Shown in pieces: positions 51,464 through 57,472 of a stretch of DNA of 57,472 nucleotides. The notes beneath the pieces were generated by a model, which worked only from the letters and a program-made list of their open reading frames with translations, was not told the DNA's origin and ran no database searches. Each line of letters begins with the position of its first letter. Positions within the stretch are counted from its first letter, which is position 1. Source of the DNA: Chryseobacterium gambrini (GTDB taxonomy: Bacteria; Bacteroidota; Bacteroidia; Flavobacteriales; Weeksellaceae); assembly GCF_900156825.1 (NCBI RefSeq), contig NZ_FTOV01000020.1, forward strand, positions 1 through 57,472. The letters are read 5' to 3'. The position numbers and the translations under genes are program-made.

Positions 51464-51713
51464 TCTTAACTTTTCAACGGAGTATTTTCATTTCATTTTA
51501 AGTAAAATGGATGAAGCCTCATGCAAAACAGGTTAAAGCTTTTTCTTTTATACTGAGGTAAATCATAAAATTTCACACTCAAAATAATTAAATTGAATAA
51601 AACATTTAAATTATAAATTATTGATAACGAATTAATAATGATAAAAATTTATTGTTAAAAACTTTTCATATTACATTTTAATTTATTAACTTCACTGAAC
51701 AAAATATATCACC
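51464..51713. other. A/T-rich 250-bp upstream region of the fibre-like locus
   Basis: No gene is seen. The region is more than 75% A+T from 51545 on and holds TACATTTT at about 51672, a near-match to the -7 box, before the first subunit gene. Its length and composition suggest a control region for the locus. Confidence 0.45.
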
Positions 51714-52292
51714 ATGAAAAGATTTAAATTCAGTTTAACTTTGTCTTTAGTCACCCTTGCTGCATCTGCGCATTTGAGCGCCCAAGACACCAATACCGAC
51801 AATCACACCATTACGATTTCCGTTCCGGAAGTAGCTTTGGTAGATATTGAACCTGCAGCCAGCAAAAACATTACTTTGGGCTTCACCGCTCCTACAGAAG
51901 CCGGAAACCCGATTGTCGCAAACGCAGCCAATACCACTTTATGACTTAATTATTCTTCTATAAAATCTGTCGCAGATCCTACCCGCAATGTTTCCGTAAA
52001 ACTAAATGCCGTTATTCCGGGGGTTGATATCAACGTAACCGCTGCAGCGGCAACAGGATCGGGAGGCGGAACTTTAGGAACTCCTTCTGCACAGCTTACC
52101 TTAAGCGCCGCAGACCAAACCATTATTTCCGGAATCGGAAGCGCATATACCGGAAACGGAGCGAATAACGGACACAATCTTACCTATGCTTTAGCTCCCG
52201 GAAGTGGTCCCGGCGGAGTTGCTGCCTACGCAGATCTCACAGCGGCGGCAACTACGGTTGCAACCGTTACTTACACGATCTCGGACAATTAA
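51714..52292 (+). pseudogene. Subunit-like secreted protein interrupted by an in-frame TGA
   Basis: The frame encodes a signal peptide (SLVTLAASAHLSAQ) and ITISVPEVALVDIEPA, then FTAPTEAGNPIVA, until TGA at codon 77 (51942-51944). After it the same frame is open for 115 codons to TAA at 52290-52292 and stays similar to the gene at 55914: LNYSS versus INYTS, AVIPGVDINV versus QTIPGIDIKI, GSGGGTLGTPSAQLTL versus GSGGGTLGIPSAQITL. In the paralogue the TGA position is Trp (SKWINY), so TGG to TGA explains it. It is either a fresh nonsense mutation, a sequencing error or a readthrough site. Intact, it would be 192 aa and the probable major subunit. Confidence 0.85.
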
Positions 52293-52313
52293 GAAATACA
52301 TTTTCCGATATAC

Positions 52314-52363
52314 AGGCAGGAAGAAGTTGCAAAAATTTCTTCTTGGTCTTGTATAGCCTTTTA
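52314..52363 (+). terminator. Possible attenuator between the first subunit and the chaperone gene
   Basis: AGGC (52314-52317) pairs with GCCT (52356-52359), and GAAGAA (52320-52325) with TTCTTC (52337-52342). A short T run follows. A weak stem here would lower the amount of downstream message compared with the subunit, as in many fibre operons. Confidence 0.4.
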
Positions 52364-52388
52364 TCAAACTTAAAACTTTACATAGATT

Positions 52389-53189
52389 ATGATAAAGCAG
52401 ATCTTGCTATTTTCTTTTTTAATGCTTCAGTTTGTATTTCTGAAAGCAGGAATTGTAGTACTGAACGGACTTTCCCATACCTATAAAGTGGAAAACGGAA
52501 AAATCTATAAAGGCAAAATTGCTCTTGAAAATACAGGGAGCCGATCCCAAAGTGTAAAATTGTTTCTTCAGGATTTCAGTTATCAGTCCGATGGAACGAT
52601 TCAGTATTCTGCTCCTCATACCAACGTTAAAACCAATACAGACTGGATTAAAATGAACACCAATCTGGTTACGCTTAAATCCAAGGAAAAAACAGAAATC
52701 TACTATGAAATTACCGTTCCTGATCAACTTTCTGAACCCGGAAGTTACTGGAGCGTTATTATTGTAGAACCTGTGGAAGAAATAAATCCTGATGAGAATA
52801 AGCAGGGAGTGAGCATAACTTCGATCATCCGTTATGCCATTCAGGTGATTACTGATCTTGATGCAGAGCTAGCAAAACCAGATCTTAAATTCGAAGGAAT
52901 AAAGATTGAAAAAGAAAACAGAAGACAGATTTTAAAAGTTGCCATTGCCAATAAAGGAAATCTGTATTGCAAACCGACAGTGGTAATGGAAATGTATGAT
53001 AAAAAGAGCGGACAGAAAACAGGAAGTTTTTCCAGTCAGGCAATGGGATTGCTGCCACAAACCTCAAAATCCTTTCATATTGATCTGGAAAAAACGGCTC
53101 CTTCCCTTTATAAGGCTGTTCTCATCGCAACCGATGAAGATGAAAATGCTTTTGCCCTCAATGTGGAATTAGAAGTAAAAAATGATTAA
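52389..53189 (+). CDS. Secreted Ig-fold, PapD/DUF916-like chaperone protein
   Basis: The 266-aa protein has a signal peptide (LMLQFVFLKAG). An N-terminal Ig-like domain of about 130 residues follows (KGKIALENTGSRSQSVKLFL, LKSKEKTEIYYEITVP, GSYWSVIIVEP) and a second Ig-like domain near 160-255 (ILKVAIANKGNLYCKPTVVM). The two-domain Ig layout is like pilus chaperones, and the first domain also recalls DUF916 of Gram-positive WxL systems. It overlaps the barrel gene by 8 bp. The likely role is to hold small subunits in the periplasm; this is inferred from fold and context. Confidence 0.65.
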   Translation: MIKQILLFSFLMLQFVFLKAGIVVLNGLSHTYKVENGKIYKGKIALENTGSRSQSVKLFLQDFSYQSDGTIQYSAPHTNVKTNTDWIKMNTNLVTLKSKEKTEIYYEITVPDQLSEPGSYWSVIIVEPVEEINPDENKQGVSITSIIRYAIQVITDLDAELAKPDLKFEGIKIEKENRRQILKVAIANKGNLYCKPTVVMEMYDKKSGQKTGSFSSQAMGLLPQTSKSFHIDLEKTAPSLYKAVLIATDEDENAFALNVELEVKND

Positions 53190-55917
53190 AAACTGTGCAT
53201 CATATATTTTCATTTTATTTCCGGCAGTAATTTTTTCTCAGACAAAAAGTTTTGCTGAAAAAAAAGACAGTCTGATGCCGGGAATCACCACTTCTATTCC
53301 ATTTACCATAGAAAATAATTTTTCTGAAAATAAAATTTACAAGCTCTCTGTTGAAACTTCTAACCAGAACATCGTTCCCATTTTAGCAAAAGGAGAAATC
53401 GAAATCTCATCAGGAGAAAAAAGTGTCTACCTTGTTCCGGTAAAAATTGCATCCGAAACTCCTCAGGGAACATATAAAATTACTCTTTACGGAACGGAAA
53501 AGAAAACAGGCGATCAGTTTTCAAATGATTTTGAATTTGTTATTTCCGGAAACCGAAAACTTTTACTCACTGCTTTAAATGCTCCTGAATTTGTAAAAGC
53601 GGGAGAAACTATCATTTCCACTTTTCTATTAAAAAACAACGGAAACTTTAAAGAAAATCTGATTCTGGAAAGTAAAAACGCGCTGACTGATCAGGAAAAT
53701 TCATTGATTTTATCTCCGGGTGAACAGAAAATAATAACTGTATCAAAAACAACCAGTCCGGATTTAGGTAAAAATGAATCTCAAAACATCATACTTTCCG
53801 TTTATTCGGCAGATCATCCGAAAGAAAATCAGTCTGCTTATGCAAGTGTGAAGATTATTTCAGTAAAACCATCAGAAGAAGATGTTTTTCACAGGCTTCC
53901 TGTCTTTGCTTCCCTTGCTTTTACAGGAATGGAAAACCGAGGCGATTACCAAAACGGATTTCAGGGAGAAATTTACGGTAAAGGCAGTCTGGATAAAGAA
54001 AATAAAAATCTCATCGAATTTCACGCGGTAACGAAAAATCCTGTCGAATTTAATTCTTTCACGAAGTATGAAGAATATTTTGTGAATTACAAGAGGGAAA
54101 ACGTATTTATTCATCTCGGAGATAAAAATTATTCCTCTTCATTTTTAACGGAATATGCCCGATACGGCCGCGGTGCAGAAGTTCGTATTGACATCAAGAA
54201 AATAAGTTTCGGAGGTTTTTATAATCACCCCAGATTTTTCAGAGAGATTCAGGATGAATTTAATGTGTATTCCAAATTTAAAATCTCAAAAGAGTCTGAA
54301 ATTACAGCGGGATATTTATATAAAATTCCCCGTAAAGACAATACTGTTTTAAGTTTCAACAATTTCAGGCTGGATTCTGATGCACAGCTTCCGTATGTAA
54401 CAGGAAAATTTAAATTAAATAAAAATATTGAAGTTTCCGGAGAGATCTCTTACAGCAAAACTCAAAAGACAGAAGGAAACGCTTTTATGATGCAGACGGT
54501 TGCGAATTTTAATAAAATCAGCGGAAATGTCATGTATATGCGTACAAGTCCGCAATATGCAGGATATTTTAACAATACGAGTACTTTCAACGGAACTCTT
54601 CAGTACCGGATTTCAAAAGAAGTAGATCTTATCGCCAATTTTGTTCAGGATGCAAAAAACTTTCAGCGCGACACCCTGTTTCTTGCCGCACCTTACAGAA
54701 AACACCTTCAGTATGGAATTCTATACAGATATGCAAAAAAAGGATCTTTCTCCGTTTTCAATGGATTTCAGCGATACGAAGACCGCCTTATGCCAAAGGA
54801 GTTTGATTATAAAGAACAGTTTTTCAGAATCAGCATCGATCAGCAGCTCGGCATTTTTCAATTCAATGCAGAAGGACAATTCGGAAAAACAAAAAATTAC
54901 CTTCTGAATTTTTCAGGCAATTCAAGTTTTTATACGGCAAACATCGGCTTTGAAAAATTCAGAACTTCATTCAATATCTATGGAAGTTATGCCGTTACTT
55001 CAAGATACCAGATGCAAAATCAGAAGCAGGTTTATTACGGAGCAAGAATTCTGAGCAGGATTTCTCAAAAGACAAGTTTCAGTTTATTTTATCAGAACAA
55101 TTACATGCCTGAAGAATATTTTGCCGACAGAAATTTATTTGAAGTATTGTTTCATCAGGAAATTTTTCGGGGACATGAGTTCGATATTTCCGGAAGATAC
55201 ACATTACAGCGCGGAGAATTAGGGAATAAAGATTTTATCTTCTCCCTTCGATATACCGCCAGACTGAATATTCCCACACAAAAAACAGCGGATTATACTG
55301 CCCTTTCCGGAACAATTTCCAATCTAGGCGTAAAAAAAGTGGAAGGAATCAGAGTGTTACTTGGGCATTATTTATCTGTAACAGATAAAAACGGAAATTT
55401 TGTTTTTAAAAATGTGATTCCCGGAGATTATATTCTGGAAATCGATCGCTCTACAACGGATATTAATGATATTTCAAACATCAGTCTTCCTGCTTTTTTA
55501 CAGTTAACCAATAAGGAAAATGTTTTCAATTTCGGATTAACAGGCGCCGCAGGAATTCAGGGAAAAATTGAATATTCGGAAAATACGCAATCCAACTTTA
55601 TCGGATTATCCAACAAAAAAGACCATAAGAAAAAAGAAAATATCATCATCGAAGCCTCAAACGGAAATCAGATTTATCGTAAAATAGTGATGATCGGAGA
55701 AAATTTTGATTTTACCTATTTGCGACCCGGAGAATGGAAAGTAAAAGTTTACAGAAACGGATTGGATAAAAAGTACAAAATTCCCATAGAAAGTTTTGAT
55801 TTAACGCTAAATCCTTCAGAAATAAAAAAAGTAATCATTAACGTCATAAAGCAGCCATCGGAAATCAAATATCAGCAGGAATCCATCAAAGTAACTTACA
55901 ACGAAATAAAAAAATGA
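53182..55917 (+). CDS. Large outer-membrane barrel protein with Ig-like and usher-like domains
   Basis: The 911-aa protein has a signal peptide (FILFPAVIFSQ). Two Ig/NEW3-like domains follow (about 25-125 and 130-230, FVKAGETIISTFLLKNNGNF). A region of about 470 residues alternates aromatic strands and turns as an outer-membrane barrel does (240-715). The C-terminal domains carry an Ig-like insertion, VTDKNGNFVFKNVIPGDYIL near 733, which resembles the conserved TD-x-G-x stretch in chaperone-usher outer-membrane ushers. A further domain ends the protein at 800-905. No plug cysteine pair is seen. A secretion pore for the adjacent small proteins is inferred. It overlaps both neighbours (8 bp and 4 bp). 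Confidence 0.6.
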   Translation: MIKNCASYIFILFPAVIFSQTKSFAEKKDSLMPGITTSIPFTIENNFSENKIYKLSVETSNQNIVPILAKGEIEISSGEKSVYLVPVKIASETPQGTYKITLYGTEKKTGDQFSNDFEFVISGNRKLLLTALNAPEFVKAGETIISTFLLKNNGNFKENLILESKNALTDQENSLILSPGEQKIITVSKTTSPDLGKNESQNIILSVYSADHPKENQSAYASVKIISVKPSEEDVFHRLPVFASLAFTGMENRGDYQNGFQGEIYGKGSLDKENKNLIEFHAVTKNPVEFNSFTKYEEYFVNYKRENVFIHLGDKNYSSSFLTEYARYGRGAEVRIDIKKISFGGFYNHPRFFREIQDEFNVYSKFKISKESEITAGYLYKIPRKDNTVLSFNNFRLDSDAQLPYVTGKFKLNKNIEVSGEISYSKTQKTEGNAFMMQTVANFNKISGNVMYMRTSPQYAGYFNNTSTFNGTLQYRISKEVDLIANFVQDAKNFQRDTLFLAAPYRKHLQYGILYRYAKKGSFSVFNGFQRYEDRLMPKEFDYKEQFFRISIDQQLGIFQFNAEGQFGKTKNYLLNFSGNSSFYTANIGFEKFRTSFNIYGSYAVTSRYQMQNQKQVYYGARILSRISQKTSFSLFYQNNYMPEEYFADRNLFEVLFHQEIFRGHEFDISGRYTLQRGELGNKDFIFSLRYTARLNIPTQKTADYTALSGTISNLGVKKVEGIRVLLGHYLSVTDKNGNFVFKNVIPGDYILEIDRSTTDINDISNISLPAFLQLTNKENVFNFGLTGAAGIQGKIEYSENTQSNFIGLSNKKDHKKKENIIIEASNGNQIYRKIVMIGENFDFTYLRPGEWKVKVYRNGLDKKYKIPIESFDLTLNPSEIKKVIINVIKQPSEIKYQQESIKVTYNEIKK

Positions 55918-56447
55918 ATTATTCAAAATCTATATTTTTAATTTTACTGATGATATCCTGTCAACTATTTTCTCAAACGACAGGAAGCCGAAATGTTGCT
56001 GTTGCCCTACCTGTCGTAACACTTATGGATATTGAACCTTCCGGAACGATCAGTTTAAATTATACTGCCCCAACCGAGGCCGGAAATGCTATAACAGCGC
56101 CCATTGCAAATACATCAAAATGGATTAACTATACTTCTGCCATTGCCCCTTCCGGATTATCACGCAGAATCACGGCATCTGTCAACCAGACCATTCCGGG
56201 AATCGATATTAAAATTCAGGCAGCAACAGCATCAGGTTCAGGAGGAGGAACATTAGGAATTCCATCTGCACAGATTACCCTTACGACGGTAGCTCAGACT
56301 GTAATCAGCGGAATTGGAGGAGCCTTTACAGGAAACGGATCCAATAATGGACATCAGCTAACAGTAACTCTTGTAACCAACAACTATTCCAGTCTAAATG
56401 CAAGATCGAACACGCCGGTTATCATTACCTATACCATAACAGAATAA
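55914..56447 (+). CDS. Small secreted subunit-like protein 2
   Basis: The 177-aa protein has a signal peptide (LILLMISCQLFSQ) and a single beta domain: VALPVVTLMDIEPSGTISLN, YTAPTEAGNAITAP, SKWINYTS, TIPGIDIKIQAATASGSGGG, and a C-terminal PVIITYTITE strand. It is an intact paralogue of the interrupted gene at 51714. The strand pattern at both ends fits a donor-strand or pilin-like subunit. ATG overlaps the barrel stop by 4 bp (ATGA). It may be the sole working subunit if the first gene is dead. Confidence 0.7.
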   Translation: MNYSKSIFLILLMISCQLFSQTTGSRNVAVALPVVTLMDIEPSGTISLNYTAPTEAGNAITAPIANTSKWINYTSAIAPSGLSRRITASVNQTIPGIDIKIQAATASGSGGGTLGIPSAQITLTTVAQTVISGIGGAFTGNGSNNGHQLTVTLVTNNYSSLNARSNTPVIITYTITE

Positions 56448-56456
56448 AAGGAAAAA

Positions 56457-56969
56457 ATGATTGATCTAAAGAAGTTTATTGCTAAAAATATATTTATTGC
56501 CATTCTGGTTGTATTTTCTCAGTTACAGTCACAACGCACATTAACAGTAGGCGGAACAAACTGGACAGTTACAATTCCATCCATAACCGAAGCAGGAAAT
56601 AATTACGCCGGAACCTACGAAAGCTCTACCAACCAAATTATTCTGGCAGCAAGCGTTCCATTATTACTAACCAGCGGTAAAGTAAGTATGCATTACGTTG
56701 CCAATCCTACCTGGAATTCTAATCTTATTTTAAGTGCCAGACGAACCGGAGACGGAACCACAACATGCGTTGGATGTTCAATTTCAGGTGGTACAACATA
56801 TACCGTTATCCCACCAACTACAGATATAGAATTTTTTAGAATTACAGCAGTACTCGCTTTGGCATCCTATTCGAACATCCCTGTACAATTACATCTTTCT
56901 GGAGTATCGGTTGCCCTTCCTGCCACAAACTATAACAGCCAGATTATATTTACAATAAGTGCTTTATAA
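56457..56969 (+). CDS. Small secreted subunit-like protein 3, possible tip or minor subunit
   Basis: The 170-aa protein has a signal peptide (FIAILVVFSQLQSQ) and a beta domain with the start LTVGGTNWTVTIPSITEAGN and the end SQIIFTISAL. It has one close Cys pair (TTCVGCSISGG, near residues 102-105) that the other two lack. It is more diverged than the pair at 51714 and 55914. It is 9 bp after the previous gene. The position as last gene and the extra disulphide suggest a minor or tip component; this is inferred. Confidence 0.6.
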   Translation: MIDLKKFIAKNIFIAILVVFSQLQSQRTLTVGGTNWTVTIPSITEAGNNYAGTYESSTNQIILAASVPLLLTSGKVSMHYVANPTWNSNLILSARRTGDGTTTCVGCSISGGTTYTVIPPTTDIEFFRITAVLALASYSNIPVQLHLSGVSVALPATNYNSQIIFTISAL

Positions 56970-57000
56970 CAATTTGTTCTCTCAAACGCAGATCATATTT

Positions 57001-57112
57001 TCAGGAGCTTTATCCCGCTATCCACTCTTACTCCTCGCGCCTTGCTTCCCGGGTTAGTGCCTCACTTTTCCTGTTCCCGCTGCGGGGTAACCGTTTCTAT
57101 CGCGGCTAGAAG
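57001..57112. repeat. GC-rich intergenic element
   Basis: This segment is much richer in G+C than the surroundings. It opens with AGGAGCTTTATCCCGCTATC and closes with GGGGTAACCGTTTCTATCGC followed by GGCTA; CCCGC-T-GCGGG forms a perfect small dyad at 57076-57086. As far as I recall, similar elements recur in Chryseobacterium genomes, but I cannot check this. No reading frame of note. Confidence 0.5.
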
Positions 57113-57124
57113 ATGGCAAACAAT

Positions 57125-57197
57125 ATTGATAATTGATGGGTAATGAGTAATGAGTAATGAGTAATGAAAGATAATTGATGAATGATGATTGATTACA
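57125..57197. repeat. Heptanucleotide repeat block, A side
   Basis: The sequence can be cut in 7-bp units: ATTGATA, ATTGATG, GGTAATG, then AGTAATG three times, and later GATAATT, GATGAAT, GATGATT, GATTACA. Inside it GTAATGA is repeated four times exactly (57140-57167). Confidence 0.8.
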
Positions 57198-57226
57198 TTC
57201 TCCGGCTTCTTTACTTGTCTTTTTTT

Positions 57227-57282
57227 ACTTCCTACTTCCTACTTCCTACTTCCTACTTCCTACTTCCTACTTCCTACTTCTT
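57227..57282. repeat. Heptanucleotide tandem repeat (ACTTCCT)7
   Basis: Seven perfect ACTTCCT units at 57227-57275 are followed by one variant, ACTTCTT. On the minus strand the unit reads AGGAAGT, related to the GGAAGTT units at 47511. Copy number is likely to vary between strains. Confidence 0.9.
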
Positions 57283-57382
57283 ACTTTGTTCTATTTCCTT
57301 TTCTCCTGGTTCTTTTTACTTTTCCCTTGTTTCTTTCCTTTGATAAGGGATAGATTAAGATGAGAGATGGAGAGTTATGCGC

Positions 57383-57424
57383 AAAAAAAAAGTCTCATAG
57401 AATTTAATCTATGAGACTTTTAAA
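57383..57424 (-). terminator. Terminator of the rRNA operon
   Basis: AAAGTCTCATAGA and TCTATGAGACTTT form a perfect 13-bp stem around a 6-nt loop, with eight T on the minus-strand side. It follows the 3' end of 5S rRNA directly. Confidence 0.9.
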
Positions 57425-57430
57425 TAAAAA

Positions 57431-57472
57431 CTGGCGGCGACCTACTCTCCCGCTTTCGCAGTACCATCGGCG
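57431..57472 (-). rRNA. rrf: 5S ribosomal RNA, 3' end (partial)
   Basis: Read on the minus strand the last bases are CGCCGATGGTACTGCGAAAG, then CGGGAGAGTAGGTCGCCGCC, the conserved 3' third of Bacteroidota 5S rRNA (GGGAGAGTAGGTCGCCGCC is characteristic). The 5' part and presumably 23S and 16S lie beyond the right edge, so the rRNA operon is transcribed leftward into the window. Confidence 0.93.

Larger units (their letters stand above)
56970..57430. other. Repeat-rich spacer between the fibre-like locus and the rRNA operon
   Basis: The 461-bp spacer has no gene. It contains, in order, a GC-rich repeat-like element (57001-57112), degenerate heptanucleotide repeats (57125-57197), seven ACTTCCT units (57227-57275) and the terminator of the rRNA operon (57383-57424). 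Confidence 0.75.

Noticed and set aside
51950..52177. 75-aa minus-strand frame opposite the second half of the interrupted subunit gene
   Set aside because: The plus strand is clearly coding in the frame past the TGA, by similarity to the gene at 55914, so the antisense frame is a shadow.
57140..57282. CRISPR array
   Set aside because: The repeats are 7 bp long, contiguous and without spacers, and no cas gene is present.

Overview
The window looks like a chromosomal segment of a Flavobacteriia member of the Weeksellaceae, most likely Chryseobacterium or a close relative. The evidence is low GC, Bacteroidota-type promoters (a TAnnTTTG -7 box in front of about twenty genes and very few Shine-Dalgarno sites), type IX secretion (T9SS) cargo with type A and type B C-terminal sorting domains, a zinc-free type B L31, an alternative Bacteroidota GlmU-like protein, DUF4252/GIN-domain proteins behind an ECF sigma factor, and a short GG-leader cysteine-rich peptide. 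The genus is inferred from gene style, not from a database match. No insertion sequence, prophage, CRISPR array or tRNA was seen. The last 42 bases are the 3' end of a 5S rRNA on the minus strand, so an rRNA operon enters from the right.

Layout. 1-7.5 kb: the tail of one and two complete large T9SS type B surface proteins in tandem, then a carboxypeptidase-regulatory-domain secreted protein. 7.7-10.8 kb: three related small secreted proteins or lipoproteins interrupted by trmB, then a 54-aa double-glycine-leader peptide with six cysteines. 10.9-12.7 kb (minus): rplM-rpsI-rpsB. 13-16.1 kb: a DUF3667 membrane protein, a small membrane protein and a TPR/AraC-type regulator. 16.2-18.9 kb: three tandem C1q-like secreted proteins; a fourth lies at 25.5 kb. 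19.2-22.9 kb: a fused IcmF-type acyl-CoA mutase and a small unknown gene, followed by a decayed ORF. 23.2-31 kb: a TPR protein coupled to a polysaccharide deacetylase, a Dph6-like PP-loop protein, a Cys-rich membrane protein, and a T9SS type A protein coupled to a Cthe_2159-like carbohydrate-binding protein. 31-39 kb: a serine hydrolase, a PadR regulator with three membrane proteins, a 2'-5' RNA ligase-like protein, ruvC, a lipoprotein, a DUF4407 protein, and a secreted tail-collar protein with a T9SS type A protein. 39-45.4 kb (minus): guaB, a sigma/anti-sigma/GIN/DUF4252 operon, a GlmU-like gene and L31. 45.5-51.5 kb: a beta-helix lipoprotein, a small membrane protein, a MazG-like enzyme, aroA, an SDR and an Omp85-like barrel protein. 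51.7-57 kb: a five-gene locus that looks like a surface-fibre assembly system. 57-57.5 kb: a repeat-rich spacer and the rRNA end.

The most notable item is the 51.7-57 kb locus. It has a subunit-like secreted protein, an Ig-fold chaperone-like protein, a 911-aa outer-membrane barrel with Ig-like N-terminal and usher-like C-terminal domains, and two further small secreted proteins, joined by 8-bp, 4-bp and 9-bp junctions. The first subunit gene has an in-frame TGA at codon 77 where its paralogue has Trp, after which the reading frame stays open and similar for 115 codons. Also notable are an ICK-like six-cysteine peptide missed by size-filtered gene calling, and three intergenic loci built from degenerate 7-bp repeats with an inverted complementary block.

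Several starts were moved using promoter positions (genes ending at 7473, 25528 and 34343) or signal peptides and repeats (genes ending at 14478, 28754 and 49742). All functional calls come from reading motifs by eye; no database search was possible.
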